DNA of 11,184 nucleotides from an uncultured Collinsella sp. (GCA_900752345.1 CAADVA010000045.1:1-11184), one strand, 5' to 3'; positions 1-6,380 are shown, counted from the first letter of the stretch. The notes: a model not told the origin generated them from the letters alone. Translations and numbers: made by a program.

Positions 1-230
1 CTCTTACGCGCAAGGAAACGGGAATCTTGGAATACCTGATGCTTAATCAGGGGCGTCCGGTAAGTCAAGAGGAGCTTATCGAGCACGTTTGGGATAGCAC
101 CGTGAACAGCTTTAGCAACGCAACCCGCGTTCACATCTCGTCGCTCCGAAAAAAGTTGCGCAGCGCTTTGGGATACGACCCGATTCGCAACCGCATCGGA
201 GAGGGCTACGTTATGGAGGACGGCGAATGA
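1..230 (+). CDS. OmpR/PhoB-family response regulator, C-terminal DNA-binding domain (5' end cut off by window)
   Basis: Only the last 75 residues are in the window; the frame is open to the left edge, with its first full codon at 3. They form most of an OmpR-type winged helix: an LTRKE opening, the RPVSQEELIEHVWD recognition region, the RVHISSLRKKL helix and the closing GEGYVME wing. The phosphoacceptor receiver domain lies upstream, outside the window. The protein should bind promoter DNA when phosphorylated by the histidine kinase encoded next to it. The stop codon overlaps the kinase start in an ATGA tetranucleotide, so the pair is translationally coupled. A TTG at 27 could be taken as a start but would cut into the domain, so this is a partial gene and not a 67-residue protein. 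The target genes cannot be inferred. Confidence 0.93.
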   Translation, partial: LTRKETGILEYLMLNQGRPVSQEELIEHVWDSTVNSFSNATRVHISSLRKKLRSALGYDPIRNRIGEGYVMEDGE

Positions 231-1378
231 AAAGGCTTTCGCTGCGATGGCGCATAACGATCATGACGGCGCTGCTCACGTGCGCGGCGTGCGTGCTGAT
301 GAACTGCTTGGTCGGCTATGCGGGCATGCGCCACATGGATGCCATCGGCAGCGACATCTCGGCCTTTAACGCCGCCGGCGTGGATTCGCCCCAGGCGTTT
401 GACCCAACAAAAGCAGCCCTCGATGACGAGGTCACGATCGTCGTAAACGACGCACAGGAATCTTTTGGCGCGACAGCCTGGTGCATCACGGCTGGAGTCA
501 CGCTACTTGGCGGCGTGCTGGCATACTTTGTGAGCGGCCGCGCGCTCAAGCCGCTACGGGATTTTGCCGCCCAGGTAGAGCGCGTGCAGCCTGACAACCT
601 GAGCGAAATCAGACTCAGCGAAGATGTGCCCGCCGAGCTACAACGATGCAGCGCCTCTTTCAATGACATGATCGCCCGTCTTGGCGAGGGGTTCTCTGCA
701 CAGCGTCAGTTTACCGGCAACGCCGCACACGAGCTGCGCACCCCGCTCGCCCTTATGCAAGCGCAGATTGAGCTGTTTGTCTCCGAGCACCCCACATCGC
801 AACCCCAAACAGCCGAGCTGCTCGGCCTGTTACAAGAACAAACCGAGCGGATGTCGCGAATGACCAAGGTGCTGCTTGAGATGAGTGAGCTCCGCAGCGT
901 CCCCTGCGAGGACGAAATTGAGCTTGGCCCCCTATCCGAAGAAGTCCTCACCGACCTCGCTCCGCTCGCCGAGCATAAAGACATCGCCCTCAGTTGCAGT
1001 GGAGACGCCCTGGTAATCGGAAGCGACACGCTTCTCTATCGGCTGGTGTTTAACCTGGTCGAAAATGCCATCCGTTACAGCCGCCCCGGCTCGACCGTCA
1101 ACGTCTCCATCCGCGACAACGACAGCCGCGTGTTCCTGCGAGTTGAGGATCAGGGCCCGGGAATACCCAAGCAGTACCGTGAGAGCATCTTCCAGCCGTT
1201 CTTTCGCCTGGATAAATCCCGCAGCAGGGCATACGGCGGCGCAGGGCTCGGGCTAGCGCTTGTATGGGAGATTGCGACGCTCCATGGCGGCACCGCGGAA
1301 GTCGAATCAAGTTCCGAGAACGGAACCGTGATGCTCGTGGCCCTTCCAAAACGGACTACAGCGCAATCAGATCGCTAA
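227..1378 (+). CDS. Two-component sensor histidine kinase (HAMP, HisKA, HATPase)
   Basis: A 383-residue membrane kinase, of usual length for the family. Residues 9-33 and about 83-103 are hydrophobic and predict two membrane spans around an extracytoplasmic loop of about 50 residues, too small for a large ligand-binding fold. A HAMP-like linker follows at about 102-155. The H-box reads GNAAHELRTPL with the phosphoacceptor H168. The ATP-binding domain has an N-box with N276 and N280, the G1 motif DQGPGIP at 308-314, an F-box near 325 and the G2 motif GGAGLGL at 337-343. All catalytic motifs are present, so the kinase should be active. The start overlaps the regulator's stop by 4 bases, which marks them as cognate partners. 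The signal sensed is unknown; the short loop would suit sensing in or near the membrane, which is inference. Confidence 0.95.
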   Translation: MKRLSLRWRITIMTALLTCAACVLMNCLVGYAGMRHMDAIGSDISAFNAAGVDSPQAFDPTKAALDDEVTIVVNDAQESFGATAWCITAGVTLLGGVLAYFVSGRALKPLRDFAAQVERVQPDNLSEIRLSEDVPAELQRCSASFNDMIARLGEGFSAQRQFTGNAAHELRTPLALMQAQIELFVSEHPTSQPQTAELLGLLQEQTERMSRMTKVLLEMSELRSVPCEDEIELGPLSEEVLTDLAPLAEHKDIALSCSGDALVIGSDTLLYRLVFNLVENAIRYSRPGSTVNVSIRDNDSRVFLRVEDQGPGIPKQYRESIFQPFFRLDKSRSRAYGGAGLGLALVWEIATLHGGTAEVESSSENGTVMLVALPKRTTAQSDR

Positions 1379-1673
1379 AACGGCGATACCGCGAGGTATG
1401 GCGCGGGCCTGCAAGATTGCACGGCCTCGCAACCTTTGCTATTGCGAGTTTGAATTGCGCCATTCAATGGGAGAAACGCCCGTTCTGAGCTGTGTTCTGT
1501 TTGTAGCAAGCTCTCGCCCTTGCGTAGAGTATTTGGGCAGAGGATTGGTGCGAACACAAAGCGAGAAGGGAAACAGAGCGTTCCGTCGGGAAGTCGGAAC
1601 GCTCTGTTTGCATTTTTGGGATCGTCCCAAGCCCTTGCCAGCTCTGTGGCGGATGCCGAAAGCTGCAGATCGA
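1379..1673. other. Intergenic gap between convergent genes
   Basis: No convincing gene lies in these 295 bases. Two hairpins can be seen. A small one pairs CTCGCAA (1426-1432) with TTGCGAG (1442-1448) around a 9-base loop, with little T-tract. The stronger one at 1571-1609 is listed separately. Both flanking genes point into this gap, so it has to terminate transcription from both sides. A plus-strand open frame running from here into the flavodoxin gene is its antisense shadow. Confidence 0.7.
1571..1617 (+). terminator. Rho-independent terminator, 14-bp perfect stem
   Basis: AAACAGAGCGTTCC (1571-1584) pairs without mismatch with GGAACGCTCTGTTT (1596-1609) around an 11-base loop, and TTTTT follows at 1613-1617. 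It is placed to stop read-through from the kinase on the plus strand. The stem is symmetric and its minus-strand copy also ends in TTT before a pyrimidine-rich tail, so it may also stop the flavodoxin operon coming from the other side. It lies 193 bases after the kinase stop and 65 bases beyond the flavodoxin stop. Confidence 0.8.
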
Positions 1674-2150
1674 TTATCTGCGGATTGTATTAATCCATGC
1701 CTGAATATCTTTCTCAGAAGTACGGAGCATGGATTCATCGAACTGCACATCGAGGCCCGGCTTCACGATTGCGCCTTTGCAGGCTTCCTCAAAGTCCTTC
1801 AGCGTGTGTCCCAGCCAGCCGCCATTGGTGACAAACGGATACACGATCTTCCCGGTCAGGTCAGCCCGCTCCAGGAAACTGCGCATGGCGGGCGCAAAGG
1901 TGTACCACCAGACAGGAGAACCCAGGATGATGGTGTCGTAATCTCTCCAGCTAATGTTCAGCGGCTTCAGTTCCGGGCAATAACCCTCGGCAATCTCACG
2001 CTGCCCCTGATTGACGACTTCATCATAATCGCCATCGTAGGGAACAACCGTATCCATACGAGCAATATCCCCGCCGATTTCCCTCTGGATCATCTCGGCG
2101 ATGCGCTTCGTGTTGCCTCCGTAGGAGTAGTACAGAATCAAGGTTTTCAT
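1674..2150 (-). CDS. Flavodoxin-family protein
   Basis: A 158-residue, single-domain FMN-binding protein of usual flavodoxin size. The phosphate-binding loop SYGGNTK is at residues 9-15 right after the first beta strand, GSPVWW at 77-82 matches the first flavin-contacting loop, and TNGGWLGHT at 108-116 the second. No signal peptide or membrane segment is seen, so it is cytoplasmic. It would carry one or two electrons as bound FMN, either to a partner or in direct reduction of small substrates. It is the last gene of the five-gene minus-strand operon, 14 bases after the aldo/keto reductase stop. AAGGAG lies 10 bases before the ATG. The substrate is unknown; the neighbours suggest reduction of quinones or reactive carbonyls, which is inference. 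Confidence 0.93.
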   Translation of the reverse strand: MKTLILYYSYGGNTKRIAEMIQREIGGDIARMDTVVPYDGDYDEVVNQGQREIAEGYCPELKPLNISWRDYDTIILGSPVWWYTFAPAMRSFLERADLTGKIVYPFVTNGGWLGHTLKDFEEACKGAIVKPGLDVQFDESMLRTSEKDIQAWINTIRR

Positions 2151-2164
2151 TTCACGCTTTCTCC

Positions 2165-3013
2165 TTATGCAAGAGGCTTTCCGCTGAACACGGGAAATGC
2201 GCTGAAGTCACCATAGTTGGCGATGCGCTCCATGTTCTTGAGAGTTTCCATGTCTTCCTCGGAGATCGCGAAATCCACGTCTGCGTTGCTTTCCATGTGG
2301 GCGGGATCTGCCGTCTTGGGAAGCGCGACGGCTCCAAGCTGAAGGACATAGCGGATGCAGAGCTGGGCGGCAGATACGCTGTACTTCTCTGCCATCTTAA
2401 CGATCGCCGGATTCTTCAGCGCCTCGCCGTGGGCGATGGGAGAGTATGCCTCCACCTGAATGCCCTGTGCCTTGCAGAAGTCCACCAATGCCGAATCGGT
2501 GTTGGTGATGTGCAGGAGGATCTGATTGACCATGGGCATCACGCGGCAAGAGCCCAGGAGGTTCTCAAGGTCATCTTGCAGGAAGTTGGACACGCCGATT
2601 ACCTTGACCTTGCCCGCCGCCCGCGCATCCTCCAGCGCACGCCAGACCTCCTTGTTCTCCTCGAAATAGCGCTTCTCCACACGGAACTCGCTCCACGGCT
2701 GGGGAGAGTGGATAATCATCTGGTCGAGGTAGTCGAGCCCCATCCTCTCCAGCGTCTCATCGATGGACTTCGCCGCATCCTCGTAGGTCTTCAGCTCTGC
2801 TGCGATCTTGCTGGCGACGAACAGCTCTTCCCGGCGAACGCCGCAGGTGCGCACGCCCTCGCCGACGCCGCGTTCGTTTCCGTAGGCCTGTGCGGTGTCG
2901 ATCAGGCGATAGCCCAGCTTTGCCGCCTCGGCATCGTCGATGAACCAGGTGCCCAGTCCCAGCTTGGGAACCTGAACTCCGTTTGCCAACGGGCAGGTTT
3001 CATTCAAGATCAT
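2165..3013 (-). CDS. Aldo/keto reductase
   Basis: A 282-residue NAD(P)H-dependent oxidoreductase of the AKR superfamily, which reduces aldehydes and ketones to alcohols. GLGTW near residue 19 opens the TIM barrel. The catalytic tetrad is visible: D39 (LIDTA), Y44 (QAYGNE), K69 (VASKI) and H102 (IIHSP). VIGVSNF at 128-134 is the usual AKR signature, and the C-terminal part has the PKTAD segment that contacts cofactor. The start is ATG at 3013, with AGGAGT 6 bases upstream overlapping the stop of the preceding gene. An upstream in-frame start at 3094 would add 27 residues from inside that gene and unlike the family. It is the fourth gene of the operon. The physiological substrate is not evident, but a reactive aldehyde would fit the MerR-type control. 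Confidence 0.95.
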   Translation of the reverse strand: MILNETCPLANGVQVPKLGLGTWFIDDAEAAKLGYRLIDTAQAYGNERGVGEGVRTCGVRREELFVASKIAAELKTYEDAAKSIDETLERMGLDYLDQMIIHSPQPWSEFRVEKRYFEENKEVWRALEDARAAGKVKVIGVSNFLQDDLENLLGSCRVMPMVNQILLHITNTDSALVDFCKAQGIQVEAYSPIAHGEALKNPAIVKMAEKYSVSAAQLCIRYVLQLGAVALPKTADPAHMESNADVDFAISEEDMETLKNMERIANYGDFSAFPVFSGKPLA

Positions 3014-3017
3014 CGTT

Positions 3018-3344
3018 CTACTCCTCGCCCCAGATATCCTTTGCCATGCGGAAAACCGCCCACGCCTTGGGCCAGCCGCAGTAGAAGGCTGCATGGGTCA
3101 CGACCTCCGCGATTTCTTCTTTTGTAATACCGTTCTTCTTTGCCGTCGTCAGGTGATAGCGGAAGCTCTCATCGGTAAGCCCCTGAGCCATCAGCGCGAC
3201 GACGGTCACGAGGGAGCGGTCGCGGAGGCTGAGCTGCCCCTCTCGGCTCCAGACCTCCCCGAAGAGCACGTCATCGTTCAGTTCCGCGAATTTCGGGGCG
3301 AATTCGCCCAGGGCATCTCTGCCTGCCGTCTGCTTGACTGCCAT
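3018..3344 (-). CDS. Carboxymuconolactone decarboxylase-family protein
   Basis: A 108-residue all-helical protein matching the CMD/AhpD-like fold: a basic LRDRSLVTVVALMAQG helix, H64 in the next helix, and HAAFYCGWPKA at 84-94, where decarboxylases of the family have a similar motif. The CxxC pair of true AhpD peroxidase partners is absent, with a single C89 in the motif. The family often joins cupins; here the cupin is the neighbouring gene. The start is ATG at 3344 with AAGGAGG 8 bases upstream; an alternative at 3380 would begin inside the cupin gene. It sits 13 bases after the cupin stop and 4 bases before the reductase. The exact reaction is unknown; a decarboxylase or a redox role are both possible. 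Confidence 0.88.
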   Translation of the reverse strand: MAVKQTAGRDALGEFAPKFAELNDDVLFGEVWSREGQLSLRDRSLVTVVALMAQGLTDESFRYHLTTAKKNGITKEEIAEVVTHAAFYCGWPKAWAVFRMAKDIWGEE

Positions 3345-3357
3345 GTTTCGTTCCTCC

Positions 3358-3789
3358 TTACAGCCTTGCGTACTCTTCATGGGATACCGGCTCGCACCAC
3401 TCGTTCTCGCAATTCTCGCCGGGAACCTCCACGGCGATATGGCTGAACCAGCTGTCCTTCTTCGCTCCGTGCCAGTGCTTGACGTTGGCGGGAATCATCA
3501 CGACGCTGCCCTCGTGCAGGCTGACGGCGGCCTTGCCTTCCTCCTGGTACCAGCCCTCGCCAGCCGTGCAGAGCAGGAGCTGACCGCCTCCTTTGTCCGC
3601 GTGGTGGATATGCCAGTTGTTGCGGCATCCCGGCTCGAAGGTCACGTTGGCGGCGAACAGGCCGCCTTCCGGATCGGTCAGCGGATTCAGGAACGAATCG
3701 CCGGTGAAGTACTGGGCATAGGCGGTGTTCGCCGTTCCCGTGCCGAATGCGTTGACCTTCTCGAACTGCTCTTTTCGTTCATACCTCAT
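3358..3789 (-). CDS. Cupin-domain protein
   Basis: A 143-residue single-cupin beta-barrel protein. The metal-site motifs are visible: WHIHHA gives H60, H62 and H63 after GCRNN, with Q70 in the place of the usual acidic ligand, and KHWHGA gives H105 and H107. This pattern is close to small cupins that accompany or are fused to carboxymuconolactone decarboxylase domains. No signal peptide is seen. Its stop codon TAA is part of the TAAGGAGG that serves as ribosome binding site of the next gene, so the two are probably translationally coupled. AGAAGG lies 8 bases before its ATG. It is 22 bases after the RibD-C-type gene. It probably binds a divalent metal; the substrate is not known. Confidence 0.9.
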   Translation of the reverse strand: MRYERKEQFEKVNAFGTGTANTAYAQYFTGDSFLNPLTDPEGGLFAANVTFEPGCRNNWHIHHADKGGGQLLLCTAGEGWYQEEGKAAVSLHEGSVVMIPANVKHWHGAKKDSWFSHIAVEVPGENCENEWCEPVSHEEYARL

Positions 3790-3811
3790 AATTGAAACCT
3801 TCTACTAAGGA

Positions 3812-4534
3812 TCATCGATTCACACCATAGCGCAGCCAGGCCGCCCCGCCGTCCATGGCCTTCGCCTCTTTCAGCGTGAAGCCAAGGGCCTTGCTCTCCG
3901 AAATGCCTTCTGCGGCTCGGAAAACCGGCGGCGTATCCGGGCTCCCGTCTGCCGCCGGCGCCAACACGATGCTGATCTCATCGCACATCCCCGCTTGCAG
4001 GAACGACCAGTTCAGCACGCCACCACCGCCCAGCATCAGGGTCTCGATGTTGAATTCTTCTTTCAGCTTGGAAAGGGCCAGACCGTGATCAAGCTCCGTT
4101 TCTCCCGCGATGATGTACGAGATTCCCAGCTTTCTCAAAAATGCCCTGTAGGCGTTGCCGACCTGCTCTGTCAGCACCTCGACGACATGGGCGGTGGTGT
4201 CCACATAGCGCAGGGTGCTGCTTTTCCACCCCAGCTTGCCGTGGGGGTCCACGGAGACATAGAACATTCCGAAGTCCGGCTGCGAGATGAAATCACCCGC
4301 CGGAACGGCCGGCGCATCTTCGTCCAGGTCCGGCTTCCTGTAGAAGGTGAAGTTGTCGTCCGTTGTCACCCTGCCGGACAGCCAGCCCTGGTGATGGTAA
4401 AAAGGCTCTTTCCCGAAGGCGATGTCGTAGAACGCATCGCCCGCCGCTCTGCTCTGCGGCGTTCCCATGTAACCGCCCATGATCTTTCCGTCCAAAGCGC
4501 ACATCATGTGCCAGAAAACATACGGCCTGTTCAC
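3812..4534 (-). CDS. RibD C-terminal/dihydrofolate reductase-like reductase
   Basis: A 240-residue protein of the RibD-C/DHFR fold, members of which use NADPH to reduce pyrimidines, folates or other substrates. CALDGKI at 12-18 is the family's N-terminal motif, GGGG at 169-172 in ETLMLGGGGVLNW is the nucleotide-phosphate loop, and DEISIVLAP follows. There is no N-terminal deaminase domain, so this is a stand-alone reductase and not bifunctional RibD, and no other riboflavin gene is near. It probably starts with GTG at 4534: AAGGAGG lies 10 bases upstream and no in-frame ATG gives a better fit. It is the first gene of the MerR-controlled operon. The substrate is unknown; a detoxifying reduction is inference from the neighbours. 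Confidence 0.9.
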   Translation of the reverse strand: MNRPYVFWHMMCALDGKIMGGYMGTPQSRAAGDAFYDIAFGKEPFYHHQGWLSGRVTTDDNFTFYRKPDLDEDAPAVPAGDFISQPDFGMFYVSVDPHGKLGWKSSTLRYVDTTAHVVEVLTEQVGNAYRAFLRKLGISYIIAGETELDHGLALSKLKEEFNIETLMLGGGGVLNWSFLQAGMCDEISIVLAPAADGSPDTPPVFRAAEGISESKALGFTLKEAKAMDGGAAWLRYGVNR

Positions 4535-4573
4535 GTTCGATTCCCCTCCTTACGATTGACAATCATTCCGTTT

Positions 4574-4587
4574 GGAAGCATGCTTCC
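4574..4587. repeat. 14-bp perfect palindrome in the operon leader
   Basis: GGAAGCATGCTTCC is self-complementary over all 14 bases. It falls about 10 bases downstream of the predicted transcript start of the minus-strand operon and 40 bases before its first gene. It could be a second protein-binding site or form a small hairpin only with distortion, as it has no loop. Its role is unknown. Confidence 0.5.
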
Positions 4588-4603
4588 TTTGAACTTCATG
4601 TGC

Positions 4604-4634
4604 ATCCTAGAACTTAAAGTTAACTTTAAGTCAA
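4604..4634 (-). promoter_or_regulatory. MerR-type promoter of the five-gene operon, 19-bp spacer
   Basis: Read on the minus strand, TTGACT (4634-4629) and TAGGAT (4609-4604) are separated by exactly 19 bases. Promoters activated by MerR-family proteins are known for 19-20 bp spacers that are too long for unaided RNA polymerase and are untwisted by the bound activator. The spacer carries the operator palindrome. The transcript should start near 4597, giving a leader of about 60 bases before the GTG at 4534. Confidence 0.82.
4612..4631. promoter_or_regulatory. MerR operator, 20-bp perfect palindrome
   Basis: The 20 bases at 4612-4631 form a perfect dyad with half-site CTTAAAGTT, lying between the -35 and -10 elements of the minus-strand promoter. 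It is 37 bases upstream of the MerR gene start, so the same site can also autoregulate the regulator on the plus strand. The plus-strand promoter itself is not clear. Confidence 0.85.
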
Positions 4635-4667
4635 GGGGATTCTGGAATAATTCGGAGGAGTTTTCAG

Positions 4668-5135
4668 ATGGTCTATACGGTGGGGGAAATGGCGAAACTG
4701 CTGGGGGTTGCGGCGTCCACCTTGCGCTACTACGACAAGGAGGGGCTGCTGCCCTTCGTGGAGCGCTCCTCCGGTGGCATTCGTATGTTCCGGGAATCGG
4801 ATATCGAATGGCTGCAGGTGATCGGCTGCATGAAGAAAGCCGGGATGTCCATCAAGGACATCCGACAGTACATCGAGATGGCACTGCAAGGAGACGACAC
4901 CATCGATTTGCGCCTTGCCATGTTCCGGCGCCAACAAGAAGCTCTGAAACAGCAGATGGCGGAATTGCAGCACGCCATGGAGATGGTGGATTACAAGTGC
5001 TGGTATTACGAAACGGCGAAGGAAGCGGGTACGGTCGATGCCCCGCAGAAGATGGAGCTTGCCGAAGTCCCGGAACGCTTTCGGAAGATTCGGCAGGAGC
5101 TGCGCACTGCGCCGGGGGCTGCGGCAACGATGTGA
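4668..5135 (+). CDS. MerR-family transcriptional regulator, AdhR-like
   Basis: A 155-residue regulator. Residues 1-70 are the MerR winged helix: MVYTVGEMAKLLGV, then TLRYYDKEGLLPF and the wing GIRMFRESDIEWL. A long helix at about 80-115 is the dimerising coiled coil. C54, in the segment IGCMKKAGMSI, sits at the place of the conserved cysteine of AdhR, a Bacillus subtilis regulator of the response to reactive aldehydes (recalled from the literature). A second cysteine, C111, is in YKCWYYETA. The ATG has GGAGGAG 7 bases upstream. It diverges from the reductase operon across a shared MerR-type operator, so it very likely activates that operon when modified by an electrophile. The inducer is inference; the short C-terminal part has no metal-binding cysteine cluster, which argues against a metal sensor. 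Confidence 0.93.
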   Translation: MVYTVGEMAKLLGVAASTLRYYDKEGLLPFVERSSGGIRMFRESDIEWLQVIGCMKKAGMSIKDIRQYIEMALQGDDTIDLRLAMFRRQQEALKQQMAELQHAMEMVDYKCWYYETAKEAGTVDAPQKMELAEVPERFRKIRQELRTAPGAAATM

Positions 5136-5157
5136 CAAGACTGCTTAGGCAACGGCA

Positions 5158-5340
5158 GTCAAGCGCCTTGCTCGCCTTGGGGTAGATGCCGCAACCGAGC
5201 GTGGCGACCTTGAAGGTCCTGCCGTGGTAGCTCAGCTTGCTGGGGACCGCGTAGACCCGCTTGGTCTTCGCGCTGTAGGTCGGCCCGGCGAAGAGGCTCT
5301 CGATGCTGACGGTCCCCTTTGCCAGCGACAGGACCCGCGC
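5158..5340 (-). pseudogene. Fragment resembling a repeat-rich cell-surface protein
   Basis: One minus-strand frame here has a segment with YSAKTKRVYAVPSKLSYHG and then FKVATLGCGIYPKASKA. It resembles the linker of leucine-rich-repeat (BspA-like) surface proteins, where a Lys/Val-rich strand with KYxGKTYKV leads into the repeats. No start, no repeats and no secretion or anchoring signal are present, and the frame runs into unrelated sequence on both sides. It is read as a decayed fragment next to the IS remnant. The family assignment is a weak resemblance only. Confidence 0.35.
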
Positions 5341-5378
5341 CGCTGCCCCAACGCGAGGTGGGTCTGGATTGGCAACAC

Positions 5379-5790
5379 CTATTTGGACGATCCCGGGAGG
5401 GACGGCCCCGCCTCCCTGAACTCGACCGGCGATATGTAGCCCAGCGTCGAGTGGATCCTGAAGTTGTTGTACCAGTGCACGTAATCCGAGAGCTTGGCTC
5501 GGAGCTCGCGCGTCATTCCCGGGTCTGGCGGAGCGGCAGACGGTCTCCCCGTTGCAGGGGTCGACGGGCAGGCAGACGTAGTTCCACGAGGCCCCGACGC
5601 GCACGTAGGCCAGGTCGTTGCATATATGGGTGCGTCGCGCCCTGCCACCGAAGCCGCGCGCGACGACGTTGGGCACGTCGGCCTCGTTGACCGCCCCGGG
5701 GCGCACCTTGGACCTCTTCCCGCCGTATGCGCCGACCGGGCCGTTCTCCCTCATGATGCGGCAGGCCCGGCACCGGCTGGCGGTAACGCC
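5379..5790 (-). mobile_element. IS3-family transposase remnant (OrfB, deleted and frameshifted)
   Basis: Two pieces of an IS3-type OrfB integrase are in different minus-strand frames. The 5' piece (about 5790-5510) contains RIMRENG, YGGKRSKV, GAVNEADVPN and HICNDLAYVRVGASWNYV, whose D near 5615 is the first Asp of the DDE triad. The 3' piece (about 5516-5379) contains TRELRAKLSDYVHWYNNF, then RIHSTLGY and SPVEFREAG, the typical end of the family. The intervening core, about 100 residues with the second Asp and the Glu, is missing and the frame changes at about 5510-5520. OrfA and the OrfB N-terminus are also gone. It cannot transpose by itself. A possible outer end is near TTGGCAACACC at 5371, but no matching inverted repeat was found. 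Confidence 0.85.
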
Positions 5791-6154
5791 CGACCTCCCG
5801 GGCGACGCCTTTATCGTGCGCGTCCCGTTCCGCCCCTGGCTGGCGGCGTGCCCCGCCGCGGCCGCCGTCGCCCCCGACATTAAGGTCCTCGAGGGCCGCG
5901 TCGTCTCCGGCGACCAGTTCGTCTCGCCCGCGGAACAGAAGGCGCGCATCCTCGCGACCTTCGGCGACCTGTGCTGCGAGATGGAGGGCTGCACCATCGC
6001 GCAGGCCGCCTATCTCAACGGCGTGCCCCTCGTCGTCGCGCGCGCCATCAGCGACAAGCCCTGCGCCGAGGGCCAGGTCGTCGACTACAACACCTTCGAG
6101 AAGAAGGCCGCCTGCGACTGCGCCCGCATCGCCGCGCGCATGGTTAAGCTTTAG
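5789..6154 (+). pseudogene. mtnN: 5'-methylthioadenosine/S-adenosylhomocysteine nucleosidase, 3' fragment
   Basis: The last roughly 110 residues of an MTA/SAH nucleosidase are intact: VLEGRVVSGDQFVSP, then CCEMEGCTIAQAAYLNGVP and VARAISDKP, where the Asp of SDK is the catalytic acid of the family. Intact enzymes are about 230 residues; the N-terminal half, with the catalytic Glu near residue 12 and the purine-side loops, is absent. The frame is open further upstream only by running through the antisense strand of the IS3 remnant, so there is no genuine start. The left limit is approximate. The gene appears to have been cut by the event that left the IS fragment. The enzyme recycles methylthioadenosine and SAH; a working copy must be elsewhere if the cell needs it. 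Confidence 0.8.
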
Positions 6155-6209
6155 GCCCTGCGCGCCGGGGCCCTTCTTTATGTTGGGACCCCGGCGCGCA
6201 GGGCCCTTT
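6154..6209 (+). terminator. Strong GC-rich terminator after the mtnN fragment
   Basis: GGCCCTGCGCGCCGGGG (6154-6170) pairs perfectly over 17 bases with its complement at 6189-6205. A further CCC/GGG pair inside (6171-6173 with 6185-6187) leaves one bulged A, and the loop is TTCTTTATGTT. A short CTTT tail follows. The stem begins with the last base of the mtnN stop codon, so it is the original terminator of that gene. Confidence 0.82.
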
Positions 6210-6350
6210 CCAAAGCGAAGTGTCGAGCCGAAGTGTTGAGCGTCGGCCCTGAATGTTCAATGGCCGTTGTTTTCTGCCCCTCAAGTGGTGGACTTTTCCT
6301 CGGGGCTGTTGATTCCCCCACGCGCCCCCTTCCGTTCTCTGTTCTCCCCT

Positions 6351-6372
6351 TATACTCCTTGTACGAGGAGGT
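6351..6372 (+). promoter_or_regulatory. Possible -10 element and strong RBS of the LevR-like gene
   Basis: The 171 bases between the terminator at 6209 and the regulator hold no gene. TATACT at 6351-6356 is a fair -10 box, but the place of a -35 box (about 6328-6333, CCTTCC) is poor, and a leader this short would begin close to the ribosome site. GAGGAGGT at 6365-6372 is a near-consensus Shine-Dalgarno 8 bases before the ATG at 6381 and fixes that start. The promoter part is tentative. No sigma-54 type -24/-12 pair is seen. Confidence 0.4.
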
Positions 6373-6380
6373 AAGAAGTC

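Noticed and set aside
1426..1448. Small hairpin as terminator of the histidine kinase gene
   Set aside because: Seven-base stem without a T-tract; the 14-bp hairpin downstream is the better candidate.
1398..2216. 272-codon plus-strand open frame across the gap and flavodoxin gene
   Set aside because: Most of it is antisense to the flavodoxin and the rest crosses the terminator hairpin; no domain is seen.
3995..5185. 396-codon plus-strand open frame
   Set aside because: Runs antisense to the RibD-C-type gene, then out of frame through the MerR gene and its operator.
4852..5997. 381-codon minus-strand open frame as one gene
   Set aside because: It strings together antisense mtnN, an IS3 fragment, a surface-protein-like piece and antisense MerR; only the inner fragments have meaning.
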